Of a stretch of DNA of 16,900 nucleotides, positions 4,741-13,521 are shown piece by piece. Under the pieces are notes generated by a model. The model did no database searches. It had not been told where the DNA came from and worked only from the letters and a program-made list of their open reading frames with translations. Source of the stretch: 2-01-FULL-44-17 sp036517175 (lineage in GTDB: Bacteria > Patescibacteriota > Minisyncoccia > 2-02-FULL-40-12 > IGHO2-01-FULL-4-A); NCBI GenBank assembly GCA_036517175.1, contig DATDXQ010000012.1:1-16900 (forward strand), in the 5' to 3' direction. The stretch's first letter is position 1; the number at the start of each line of letters is the position of its first letter. The position numbers and the translations under genes were made by a program.

Positions 4741-7178
4741 TGGCCATAGTTAATGGACAAATCAAATCTCGGGAAATAGTTACCGAGATGCAGGAATCAT
4801 ATTTAGATTACGCGATGAGCGTAATTGTTTCTCGTGCTTTGCCAGATGTGCGTGATGGTCTCAAGCCTGTTCACAGGAGAATTCTATGGGGTATGTGGGA
4901 GAGTGGTAATACTTATGGCGCCAAGCTTCGCAAGTCTGCGAATACGGTAGGTGAGGTTATGGGACGATACCATCCGCACGGAGATTCAGCGATATACGAT
5001 TCACTGGCTCGCATGGCTCAGGATTTCTCACTTCGTTATCCGTTAATTCAGGGTCAGGGTAACTTTGGTTCGGTTGACGGCGATAGTCCGGCAGCCATGC
5101 GATATACCGAGGCGCGTCTAGGTAAAATATCCGATGATATCCTAACTGACATAGAAAAGGAGACAGTAAATTTTAGGCCTAACTATGATGGATCTCGTCA
5201 GGAGCCTTCGGTTTTGCCAACCAAAATTCCCAACCTCCTAATAAACGGCTCAATGGGTATAGCCGTTGGCATGGCGACCAATATACCGCCGCATAACCTA
5301 ACTGAGGTTTTGGATGGACTCATGCATTTAATAGATAACAAAGATGCAGGAGTCGAGGATTTAATGCAATTTATTAAAGGCCCTGATTTTCCGACTGGGG
5401 GCACTATATATAATGAGAAGGATATCCTTAACGCTTATGCTACAGGCAAGGGGCCGATAATTATGCGCGCCAAGACAGAGATAACTGAATCAGAGAAGAG
5501 AGGTTTCCAGATAATAGTTACAGAAATTCCTTATCAAGTTAATAAATCAGAATTGATAATTAAGATTGCTGATCTGGTCAAAGACAAGAAGGTTGACGGC
5601 ATAAAAGATATAAGAGACGAATCAGATAAGGATGGATTGCGTATAGCGATAGATCTAAAGCAGGATGCTTTTCCAAGGAAAGTTCTCAACCAACTCTTTA
5701 AATACACCGAATTACAGAAATCATTCCATGTAAACACTCTGGCCTTGGTTGACGGTATCCAACCACAGATACTCGACCTCAAGGGAATGCTAGAGAAATT
5801 TATTGAACATCGGCAGGTTGTGGTCAAAAGACGCACCGAGTACGATTTGCGCAAGGCAGAAGATAGGGCCCACATACTCGAGGGTCTTAAAAAAGCCTTG
5901 GATCACATAGATGAGATAATCCAATTAATAAAAAAGTCTGAATCTAAAGAAGAAGCGTTTAAAAATTTAATAAAGAAGTACAAGTTTAGTGATCGGCAGG
6001 CGACTGCTATTTTGGAAATGCGTTTGCAGGCTTTGGCTGGTCTTGAGCGTAAAAAAATAGAAGACGAATTAAAAGAAAAAAGAGAACTCATAGCTTATTT
6101 GCAGGATTTATTGGCTCATCCCAAAAAAATGTTGGCGATTATTAAAAAAGAACTTCAGGAAATGAAGGAAAAGTACGGAGATGAGCGTCGTACCAACATA
6201 GTTAAATCTGCATTGAGGGAAATAGGTGAAGAAGAGCTAATTCCAGAAGAGGAGTCTTTGTTCATGATGACACGTGGCGGGTATATTAAGCGTATTCCTC
6301 CAGACACCTTGCGTGCACAGAAGCGAGGTGGCAAGGGTCTGATAGGTATTGCAACAAAGGAGGAAGATATTGTGAGCCATTTCTTTGTTGCCAATACTCA
6401 CGATAACCTAATGTTTTTTACTAATTCAGGTAAAATTTATCAAACCAAAGGTTATGAGGTTCCAGAATCAACAAGAACTGCCAAGGGTAAGGCGATAGTA
6501 AACTTCTTGCAGATATCTCCCCAAGACAGAATTACAGCAATAGTTCCTGTTTCTAAGAAAGTAGAAAAAAGTGGTTACTTGGTTATGGTTACAGAGACAG
6601 GAATAATAAAAAAGGTTGCGATAGGGGAATTTGCTAATGTAAGACGTAACGGTATGGCAGCTATTAAATTGAAAAAAGATGATGAATTGCACTGGGTTAG
6701 GATAAGTTCTGGTTCCGACGAGATTGTCATTGTAACATCTGACGGTGCTGCGATCAGGTTTAAAGAAAAAGATGTTAGACCAATGGGTAGGGGGGCATCA
6801 GGGGTAATAGGTATGCGTCTTGATGCTGGAGCAAAAGTTGTAGGTGCCGATGTCGTGCCATCCAAAGCAACCGGTAGCCTAAAGCTGCTTGCGATTATGG
6901 CTAACGGATACGGTAAGAGGACCGACTTAGTTTCTTATAAAATTCAAAATCGAGGAGGCAAAGGCATTCTCACTGCCAAAATTACAAGTAAAACAGGAAA
7001 TTTGGTTTCGGCTCACATAACCAATGATGAAAATAAAGAGCTCATAGCGGTGTCTCGTAAAGGTGTAATTATTAGAACGGAACTGGATAGCGTATCGATA
7101 CTTGGCCGGGCAACGCAGGGTGTTCGTGTAATGAGAATGGTTGCTGGAGACGGGGTAGCCTCAGTGGTCATAGTTTAA
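4740..7178 (+). CDS. gyrA: DNA gyrase subunit A
   Basis: This is an 812-residue type IIA topoisomerase subunit that cuts and rejoins DNA during negative supercoiling. The N-terminal part has YLDYAMSVIVSRALPDVRDG, and the catalytic Tyr122 lies in AAMRYTEARL, at the same number as in E. coli GyrA. Ser83 and Asp87, the usual quinolone-resistance positions, are the susceptible residues. A long coiled-coil region follows (about 365-475). The C-terminal beta-pinwheel starts near 500 and carries the GyrA box as QKRGGKG (527-533), one residue from the QRRGGKG consensus, with a related NRGGKG later. The GyrA box separates it from ParC. gyrB is not in the window. It is translationally coupled to the upstream small gene and followed by a clear terminator. 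Confidence 0.97.
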   Translation: MAIVNGQIKSREIVTEMQESYLDYAMSVIVSRALPDVRDGLKPVHRRILWGMWESGNTYGAKLRKSANTVGEVMGRYHPHGDSAIYDSLARMAQDFSLRYPLIQGQGNFGSVDGDSPAAMRYTEARLGKISDDILTDIEKETVNFRPNYDGSRQEPSVLPTKIPNLLINGSMGIAVGMATNIPPHNLTEVLDGLMHLIDNKDAGVEDLMQFIKGPDFPTGGTIYNEKDILNAYATGKGPIIMRAKTEITESEKRGFQIIVTEIPYQVNKSELIIKIADLVKDKKVDGIKDIRDESDKDGLRIAIDLKQDAFPRKVLNQLFKYTELQKSFHVNTLALVDGIQPQILDLKGMLEKFIEHRQVVVKRRTEYDLRKAEDRAHILEGLKKALDHIDEIIQLIKKSESKEEAFKNLIKKYKFSDRQATAILEMRLQALAGLERKKIEDELKEKRELIAYLQDLLAHPKKMLAIIKKELQEMKEKYGDERRTNIVKSALREIGEEELIPEEESLFMMTRGGYIKRIPPDTLRAQKRGGKGLIGIATKEEDIVSHFFVANTHDNLMFFTNSGKIYQTKGYEVPESTRTAKGKAIVNFLQISPQDRITAIVPVSKKVEKSGYLVMVTETGIIKKVAIGEFANVRRNGMAAIKLKKDDELHWVRISSGSDEIVIVTSDGAAIRFKEKDVRPMGRGASGVIGMRLDAGAKVVGADVVPSKATGSLKLLAIMANGYGKRTDLVSYKIQNRGGKGILTAKITSKTGNLVSAHITNDENKELIAVSRKGVIIRTELDSVSILGRATQGVRVMRMVAGDGVASVVIV

Positions 7179-7200
7179 AAAATACAAAATATAAAAAATA

Positions 7201-7235
7201 TAAAACCCGATTGTGTACAATCGGGTTTTATATTG
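7201..7235 (+). terminator. rho-independent terminator after gyrA
   Basis: TAAAACCCGATTG (7201-7213) pairs perfectly with CAATCGGGTTTTA (7218-7230) around a TGTA loop. The right arm supplies the T run. It begins 22 nt after the gyrA stop. Confidence 0.92.
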
Positions 7236-7245
7236 GCCGTGTCAG

Positions 7246-7254
7246 TGATAAAAT
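7246..7254 (+). promoter_or_regulatory. possible extended -10 promoter for the methyltransferase operon
   Basis: TGATAAAAT gives the extended TG and TAAAAT (5 of 6 to consensus), just after the gyrA terminator and about 48 nt before the GTG start. No convincing -35 was found. Confidence 0.35.
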
Positions 7255-7302
7255 AATAATATCGAGATAACACAGTTAGACACAACTGGTATTAAATATC
7301 CG

Positions 7303-7854
7303 GTGAATATACCGGGTAGTGGTGGTTTTATAGATCCGTATAGTATTGCGGCCACTTTTGGCTTGTCAGAAGGTATGCATGTTGCCGACTTCGGTTCAGG
7401 TGCTGGTTATTTTACTATTCTTATGGCCAAGCAGGTGGGTTCGAGTGGTGTTGTTACAGCAGTAGATATAATGAATTCTGCCTTGGATACACTTAGGGCT
7501 AAGGCTAATTCTGAAGGTCTCGGTAACATAGAAACTGTAAGATCTAATCTGGAAATATTTGGCAGCTCTGGTTTGGCCAATGATTCACAGGATTTTGTTT
7601 TGTTGGCCAATATTCTTTTTCAAAATGCAAACAAGAAGCCGATAATAGACGAGGCCAAAAGAGTTCTAAGGCCAGGATGCCATGTAATAGTTATCGATTG
7701 GCGTAAGGGAACGGGGGGGTTTGGGCCTCCCGACGAACTGAGAACCGAACAGGAAGAAATGAAGAGATTAATAGAGAACAATAATGGTTTTCAGTTTTCA
7801 GGTACTCTTGATGCAGGCTCTTTTCATTACGGACTTAAATTCAAGAAGGTTTAA
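7303..7854 (+). CDS. class I SAM-dependent methyltransferase
   Basis: This 183-residue soluble protein has the Rossmann-type SAM-binding fold. Motif I is VADFGSGAGYFTI, followed by an acidic ribose-binding strand (VVTAVDI), FVLLANILF at motif IV and a post-motif EAKRVLRPGCHVIVIDW. The overall form is like the UbiE/Methyltransf_11 group; the substrate cannot be told from sequence. The start is GTG at 7303, because no ATG fits before the SAM motif. It is the first gene after the gyrA terminator and lies 15 nt before the solute-binding protein, so it is probably co-transcribed with the envelope cluster. A role in modifying envelope components is only a contextual guess. Confidence 0.85.
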   Translation: MNIPGSGGFIDPYSIAATFGLSEGMHVADFGSGAGYFTILMAKQVGSSGVVTAVDIMNSALDTLRAKANSEGLGNIETVRSNLEIFGSSGLANDSQDFVLLANILFQNANKKPIIDEAKRVLRPGCHVIVIDWRKGTGGFGPPDELRTEQEEMKRLIENNNGFQFSGTLDAGSFHYGLKFKKV

Positions 7855-7869
7855 TTATTCAATAATAAT

Positions 7870-9192
7870 TTGTCTCAGACTAAGTTATTAATAATCGGAG
7901 GTATCGCCGGGCTGGCAATTATAGGTTTGTTAACTTTTTTAGTTTTGGGCAGCTTGGGTGGTGGCAAGATCCAGGAAGCGACGCTTCAGTTTTGGGGTGT
8001 ATTTGACGAGGACATTTTTTACAGAGATACGATAGCTCAGTTTAGCAAAGATAACCCTGGTGTAAGAGTTATATATCGCAAGTTTAATTTTGAAGACTAT
8101 GAGAGTCAGTTAATTGATTCATTTGCTGCTGGTACGGGTCCCGACGTCTGGTTGATGCATAATACCTGGCTTCCTAAGCATGCCGATAAGATACAACCAT
8201 TACCACTGGATTCGGTGAAAGACAGGGGCGACTTGCTTACTTTCAAGGATTTTCAGAATCAGTTTGTTGATGTTTCTGTTGAAGATCTTACTATTAATGG
8301 GCAGATATATGCTATGCCACTATACGTGGATACCTTGGCCCTCTACTATAATAAAGATATTTTAAACACTGTTGGTGTTGTGTCGCCTCCCAAAACCTGG
8401 GAAGAATTTAACGATGTAGTCAGAAAAATAGTAGTTTTTGATTCTAGAGGAAATATTTCTAGAGCTGGTGGTGCAATAGGCACCGCGCGGAACATTAATC
8501 GCTCTTCGGACGTTCTAATGTTGCTCATGCTTCAGAGTGGTGTGAAAATGACTGATGATTCCTTTAGTTCAGCTACTTTTTCTAGATCGGTGGAAAATAT
8601 AAATGTTGGTGAGACTGCTCTGCAGTATTACACAGACTTTGCTAACCCAGCAAAGCAAGTTTATACCTGGAATGACAGCCAACACTATTCAATAGACGCT
8701 TTTGTGAATGGAGAAACGGCAATGATGTTTAATTATTCTCACCACATAAAAACCATACGTGATAAGTCCGCACGCTTTAACTTTGGAGTTACACCAATGC
8801 CACAAATAAGTGGTGCGCCCGTTGTAATTAATTTTGCCAATTACTGGGCACCTACCGTTTCTAAACAATCTCCTAATTTTGATGCTGCTTGGAAATTTAT
8901 TAGTTATCTGACCTCAGCTCAGGGAAGTGTCTCTTATATAAATTATTCTAACCGACCTTCTGCCAGGCGAGATGTGATTGAACAGCAGAAAAATGATCCT
9001 GACATAGGACCATTTGCTTCGCAGGCCTTGTCAGCCAGATCTTGGTATCAGGTAGACAGTTCTGCCATTGAAACTATTTTTGCCGATATGATAGATGATG
9101 TTAATTTTGGGCGTGCATCAATCAGGCAAGCTGTGCAAACTGCTGAGAATAAGGTCAGTATACTGATGAACCGAGCTCGAAATTCTTTCTGA
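7870..9192 (+). CDS. membrane-anchored family 1 extracellular solute-binding protein
   Basis: This 440-residue protein resembles the sugar-binding components of ABC importers (MalE/UgpB-like, SBP_bac_1). The segments LQFWGVFDEDIF, AAGTGPDVWLMHNTWLP, YAMPLYVDTLALYYNKDIL and PPKTWEEF are typical. An N-terminal helix (about 5-28) anchors it to the membrane. No lipobox Cys is present, so it is not a lipoprotein. The start codon is TTG at 7870 with no Shine-Dalgarno nearby. No permease or ATPase gene is adjacent, so it may be an orphan receptor or serve a transporter elsewhere. It sits 30 nt before the large envelope hydrolase in what looks like one operon. Confidence 0.88.
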   Translation: MSQTKLLIIGGIAGLAIIGLLTFLVLGSLGGGKIQEATLQFWGVFDEDIFYRDTIAQFSKDNPGVRVIYRKFNFEDYESQLIDSFAAGTGPDVWLMHNTWLPKHADKIQPLPLDSVKDRGDLLTFKDFQNQFVDVSVEDLTINGQIYAMPLYVDTLALYYNKDILNTVGVVSPPKTWEEFNDVVRKIVVFDSRGNISRAGGAIGTARNINRSSDVLMLLMLQSGVKMTDDSFSSATFSRSVENINVGETALQYYTDFANPAKQVYTWNDSQHYSIDAFVNGETAMMFNYSHHIKTIRDKSARFNFGVTPMPQISGAPVVINFANYWAPTVSKQSPNFDAAWKFISYLTSAQGSVSYINYSNRPSARRDVIEQQKNDPDIGPFASQALSARSWYQVDSSAIETIFADMIDDVNFGRASIRQAVQTAENKVSILMNRARNSF

Positions 9193-9222
9193 TAAGATTT
9201 AAGTCACCTAACTAATAAAGTT

Positions 9223-12200
9223 ATGAAGTTTTATAAAATACTAGTTTTTATTGTTGCTGTTTTCTCGGTGTCATTTTTGTTTTTCAATTCTATTCAGCCA
9301 GCCAGTGCCGCATTGGTTCCTTGCGGGCTTTCGGAGGATGACCTCTCAACACCAGAAGATGAAACAGCGCTTTGTACGATTTGTGATACTCTCAAACTCT
9401 TCAGTCGCATTATCAATTATATTCTATTTACTTTGGTGCCTGCGATCGGGGTCTTACTTTATTTGTACGCTGGATTTCTTATTCTGTTGGGCGGAGCTAA
9501 TCCCAAATTGGTGGCAACTGGCAGGAGTGTTTTTAGTACTACAACCTGGGGGCTTGTCATAATCTTCGTGGCCTGGATGGTTACTAATAGTGTATTAAAA
9601 TCCATAGCCGGGGACTCCGTTTTTACTAAAGACTGGAATAAGGTTGTGTGTATGAATCCAGTAGAGCCTCCAGTTATTGAGCAGGTCAGATATGATTGCA
9701 ATTCTGAAAATGAATGTGTTGAAAATCCAAGCGGTTCATATGTTGGCGATCCCGCTTGCGGCGGTAACTGTACTGAGGTTGCTCCTATTACAAAATATTC
9801 ATGTTCAAATAATGCCTGTGTGGAAGACGCTAATGGAGAATATCTTGGTTCAGATTGTGATGGCGCATGCGCGGCAGCTCCGGACCCACTTCAGATAACA
9901 AATTCAGTCTTGGGAGATGGTGTTACTAACCAAATCTATGCTGCACCCGTAAACGCTTCTGGAGGTGTTGGTACAAAGACTTATTCAGTTTCGGGCGGGG
10001 CTTTGCCTACGGGTCTTAATCTTTCCAGCAATGGCACAATCTCTGGCACCCCGACTACTGCTGGTAGTCATACCTTTACTATCAAAGTTGAAGATTCTTC
10101 TAATCCTAAACAGTTGGTAACCAAGGAGTATACGATTAACATTGTCAGGGGTGCGGATGCGGTCACTATTTCTGGAGTTACGATTTCTAATATTACCAAT
10201 ACAACTGCAACTATCGCGTGGGTTACAAATAAGCCCTCAAATTCCCAAGTTGAATATGGTACCAGTCCTTCATTTGGTTCACAAACACAAGTTTACACAA
10301 TTCAATCTGCCAATCATTCTGTAACCATTGCGGGGTTAAGACAGGGTACAAATTATAGTTTTAGGGTAAAGTCTGGAGTAGTCGGTTTCACTGCAGTATC
10401 CACAAATTATAGTTTTAAAACTACTGGGACTGTGCCGACACCCACTCAGACAATAACTCCAACCATTACCCCAACCCCAACCTCGATAACATTATCAATA
10501 ATGAATTCTACTTTGCCTGATGGCTCTATTGGACAGGCCTATTCTCAAACACTTAGTGCAGTAGGAGGAACTTTGCCTAGATTATTTTCTTTATCATCCG
10601 GTACATTACCAACAGGCATTTCACTTTCTACAATCGGAGTCCTATCTGGTAGTCCCACAACTGAAAATAACTATACGTTTACAGTTAAAGTGGAAGATTC
10701 ATCAAATCCTAAACTCTCATCAACGAAGGTATTTACAATAAAAATAACGCAGGCCCCCGATGTTGTAAAAATATCAGGAGAGACCGCAATCAGTATTACT
10801 AATACAAGCGCAGTGGTCACTTGGACTACGGACAAGCCAGCCACTTCTCAGGTAGAATATGCAACATCCGGTTCTCAATCTGTCACGCTGACGCCGATAA
10901 ATAATACACTAGTGGTTAGTCATACAGTCAATTTAGCTGGTTTGACACCGGGCACAGACTATGTTTTTAGGGCAAAATCATCGACTAGCAAATACAACGC
11001 AGTTTCCTCTACAAGAAATTTCAGAACAACTGGTACGGCTCCTGTTGCGTCTCCTTTAAGCATAACTAGCGCATCTCTGCCTGAAGGAAGGGTTTCTACT
11101 GCCTATTCACAAAATCTCCAAGCTAGTGGTGGAAAAGCCACATATATCTGGAGTAAAACCGCAGGCAATCTTCCTGGTGGGTTAAGTTTAAGTGCTGCCG
11201 GTACTATTGCGGGAACACCAACCACAGCTAACACGTATACCCTTACTATTAAAGTTGAAGATTCTTCTAATCCGAAGCAGTCAGTAACCAAGGAGTTGAC
11301 ACTTAAGATTAATCCTGCGAGTACTGGAGTCGCTGCGTGCCTATTTAGTGGCATCAATCTATGTCAGGGCCAGCCATTGGTATTTTCTGGTGGTAAGCTT
11401 AACTCTGCTTCTGCGCCAGTTTGTCACACTTCTACATGTGATCAGTATTCTGCCGCACTAAGTAATGCTGCACAGAGAACCGGAATTTCATTGAATCTTT
11501 TAAGAGCTACTATATACGGAGAATCAAGATGCCAAGTGGGTGCTTCAAACCCTGGAGGCAATTCTTACGGTCTTATGCAATTGCAACCGGCCACTGCCAA
11601 TGCTTTCAAGACTTATTGCGGAGTTTCATCATCAACAAACATAACATCTTCCTGGCTTACTAGTCCTGCCAATGCAACTGCTAGTATTTGCATAGCCGCC
11701 TATGCTTATAAATCTTTGGCCGATGGATCTTGCGGGTATTCACCAAGAAACATCCTGGCTGGTTATAGTGGAGGGCCAACTGCTTGTCAGGCCAGTAATG
11801 ACTGCAGGGGTGAAACAAGCTGCGATGGTTCTGCTGTAAGGAAATGGGAATGCCTTTATGATAGCGCGGATCATAGTGTTTGTAATGGAACTAATAATGT
11901 GGATGCAAACCAGGGAGGGAAATACAATGAGACAAGATACTCCGTAGTGAATAAGCTTTATTGTGTGAATAACCCTGGTTCGTGGGGATCTTCTGGGCCG
12001 CCTATTGATCAGACAGTAGTTATTTCCGGAGTCACTGCTAGTAATATTACTAGCACGGGTGCCGTAATTACTTGGCGTACTGACAAGCCGTCAACTTCAC
12101 AGGTTGAATATTCTAGAGCTGGTGTGGCAACAGGCACTAACACACCCCTGAATACAGGCCTTACTACTAATCACAGTGTTAGCCTGACCGGTTTAACTTC

Positions 12201-12831
12201 TGGTACCGACTATGTTGTTCGTGTTAAATCAGGGGCGGGAGGATCTATCGCGGTATCTTCAAACTACAACTTTAAAACAAGTGGAGCCGTAGTTTTGGCC
12301 TGTCCATTGCAACCACTCAGCGCGTTGACTGATCCTCAAGCACAGCAGATGGAGGGTGGTCAAACCCTGGTCTGGTCATCAAGCAACCCGCAGGTGCAGC
12401 AAAATTTAACTAAACTTCAAAACGAATTTAATAAACTAAAAAGATTTTTCCCTTCAGCCACTGCCAACTCTGTTTATAGGCCGCTTGATTATCAAAAACA
12501 TTTGTATGAAATTTATCAAAAATCTGATCAGATTAACGATGACCCAAGTATAAATAGTAACCAAAGTTGTAGAGCAACAGTAGATAGTTTAAATGCTGAA
12601 CAAATAAAACACGGAGTCTGTGCTCGTAGCAGCCCTTGTTTGGTCGGATCCCCAAGCCCTTGCTCACCGCATGTTAAGGGAACGGGCATAGATATAGGTG
12701 GTATTAGTAATTACGAAAGCGTAAATGATGTTTTAGAGAGAAATAATATAGATTTAAGATGGCAAGGGTTGTCTAATGACCGAGTACACTTTAACCTTAT
12801 AAATCCTCCGTATGCAGGTTGTGCGGAGTAG
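9223..12831 (+). CDS. giant envelope protein: pilin-like module, Ig/FN3 repeats, lytic transglycosylase and M15-type peptidase
   Basis: This 1202-residue exported protein starts with a signal peptide (1-30, ending ASAA). Residues 51-130 form a two-helix TrbC/VirB2-like pilin module like those in the genes at 13522, 14495 and 15039. Two Cys-rich motifs follow (156-217). Next come He_PIG/Ig-like domain 1 (222-308), FN3-like 1 (313-402), a Thr/Pro linker (403-422), He_PIG 2 (423-510), FN3 2 (513-604) and He_PIG 3 (610-698). A lytic transglycosylase domain (about 740-850) has catalytic Glu767 in GESR, SYGLMQL at 781-787 and AGYSGG near its end. After a Cys-rich link and FN3 3 (931-1020), the C-terminus (1025-1200) resembles M15 D-Ala-D-Ala carboxypeptidase/endopeptidases: YRP at 1085-1087, SPHVKGTGID with His1150 and Asp1157, and DRVHF with Asp1186 and His1189. 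It should cut both glycan strands and peptide stems at the cell surface. No Shine-Dalgarno is seen. Confidence 0.88.
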   Translation: MKFYKILVFIVAVFSVSFLFFNSIQPASAALVPCGLSEDDLSTPEDETALCTICDTLKLFSRIINYILFTLVPAIGVLLYLYAGFLILLGGANPKLVATGRSVFSTTTWGLVIIFVAWMVTNSVLKSIAGDSVFTKDWNKVVCMNPVEPPVIEQVRYDCNSENECVENPSGSYVGDPACGGNCTEVAPITKYSCSNNACVEDANGEYLGSDCDGACAAAPDPLQITNSVLGDGVTNQIYAAPVNASGGVGTKTYSVSGGALPTGLNLSSNGTISGTPTTAGSHTFTIKVEDSSNPKQLVTKEYTINIVRGADAVTISGVTISNITNTTATIAWVTNKPSNSQVEYGTSPSFGSQTQVYTIQSANHSVTIAGLRQGTNYSFRVKSGVVGFTAVSTNYSFKTTGTVPTPTQTITPTITPTPTSITLSIMNSTLPDGSIGQAYSQTLSAVGGTLPRLFSLSSGTLPTGISLSTIGVLSGSPTTENNYTFTVKVEDSSNPKLSSTKVFTIKITQAPDVVKISGETAISITNTSAVVTWTTDKPATSQVEYATSGSQSVTLTPINNTLVVSHTVNLAGLTPGTDYVFRAKSSTSKYNAVSSTRNFRTTGTAPVASPLSITSASLPEGRVSTAYSQNLQASGGKATYIWSKTAGNLPGGLSLSAAGTIAGTPTTANTYTLTIKVEDSSNPKQSVTKELTLKINPASTGVAACLFSGINLCQGQPLVFSGGKLNSASAPVCHTSTCDQYSAALSNAAQRTGISLNLLRATIYGESRCQVGASNPGGNSYGLMQLQPATANAFKTYCGVSSSTNITSSWLTSPANATASICIAAYAYKSLADGSCGYSPRNILAGYSGGPTACQASNDCRGETSCDGSAVRKWECLYDSADHSVCNGTNNVDANQGGKYNETRYSVVNKLYCVNNPGSWGSSGPPIDQTVVISGVTASNITSTGAVITWRTDKPSTSQVEYSRAGVATGTNTPLNTGLTTNHSVSLTGLTSGTDYVVRVKSGAGGSIAVSSNYNFKTSGAVVLACPLQPLSALTDPQAQQMEGGQTLVWSSSNPQVQQNLTKLQNEFNKLKRFFPSATANSVYRPLDYQKHLYEIYQKSDQINDDPSINSNQSCRATVDSLNAEQIKHGVCARSSPCLVGSPSPCSPHVKGTGIDIGGISNYESVNDVLERNNIDLRWQGLSNDRVHFNLINPPYAGCAE

Positions 12832-12839
12832 TTAATAAT

Positions 12840-13511
12840 ATGAAAAAAATTTATAAAAAATATATTTTTGTTTTCTTGGTCGTTTCTGGTTTTTTGTTTC
12901 AACCACTTTTAAGTTTGGCAATAGATAGTGAAACATATTCATATCTTTTCCATTTGTATTACGATAAGGGCAAATTGGTTAAGGACAGAGATTTTGAATT
13001 TGCTTATGATCTAATTGCTGAACCATATGTAAGTCCGCCAGAAGAGATAGAGGGTGATGTGTTTAGCACTGCTTTTTATTCTGCCAAGGGCACATTGATA
13101 GGTGAGTATAGTTTTTATATTCCCGATTCTGCTAATTACCAAGGCAAAATTTCAACAACGGCACCTTTCTTTGCTAGCGCTACCAAAACTGATTTTTATG
13201 CCGGTAATTTATCTGATAGTTCAAAGCAACTTTTATTTTATTTGGATTTGAGTGGCAGTGCTTTTTGTAACGAGGACAATGATTGCGATAGGGGCAATGG
13301 CGAGGACTATTTGAATTGTCCGACAGATTGCCAGGTCTCTGCTGAGGCAGACGGTGGCGGATTTTTAAGCGGGTTATTTAGTTTGAGAAACACGCTGATA
13401 ATTATAATTATTGTGGTTGGACTTTTTGCTGTTTGGGCATATAGGATTATAATTAGAAGGAAGGGCTTATCTGAGACTAAACCCCCGATGGGTGTGCCGC
13501 CACTTCAGTAA
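12840..13511 (+). CDS. secreted type I membrane protein with Cys/acidic motif
   Basis: This 223-residue protein has a signal peptide (1-27, cleavage after SLA) and a soluble beta-rich domain of unknown family (28-140). A motif with C143, C149, C160 and C164 (CNEDNDCDRGNGEDYLNCPTDC spans 143-164) resembles small acidic disulphide or calcium-binding repeats of surface proteins. A Gly-rich linker leads to a C-terminal helix (184-205, poly-Ile) followed by IIRRKG, so the main domain should face outward. ATG 12840 is preferred over an in-frame start at 12819 because it opens the signal peptide directly. It follows the hydrolase by 8 nt and precedes a pilin-module protein, so it is probably a part of the same surface structure. 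Confidence 0.8.
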   Translation: MKKIYKKYIFVFLVVSGFLFQPLLSLAIDSETYSYLFHLYYDKGKLVKDRDFEFAYDLIAEPYVSPPEEIEGDVFSTAFYSAKGTLIGEYSFYIPDSANYQGKISTTAPFFASATKTDFYAGNLSDSSKQLLFYLDLSGSAFCNEDNDCDRGNGEDYLNCPTDCQVSAEADGGGFLSGLFSLRNTLIIIIIVVGLFAVWAYRIIIRRKGLSETKPPMGVPPLQ

Positions 13512-13521
13512 TGTTTTGAAT

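Noticed and set aside
4740..7178. ParC instead of GyrA
   Set aside because: The GyrA box (QKRGGKG) and a full C-terminal pinwheel are present, and numbering around Ser83, Asp87 and Tyr122 matches GyrA.
10438..10500. Thr/Pro-rich stretch in the large hydrolase as a tandem microsatellite or CRISPR-like repeat
   Set aside because: It is an in-frame flexible linker with irregular codons, not a regular DNA repeat; no CRISPR array with equal repeats and spacers is seen in the window.
13492..13521. Longer start for the 13522 gene, overlapping the previous gene
   Set aside because: It would put a polar segment before a clean signal peptide; ATG 13522 gives a normal leader.
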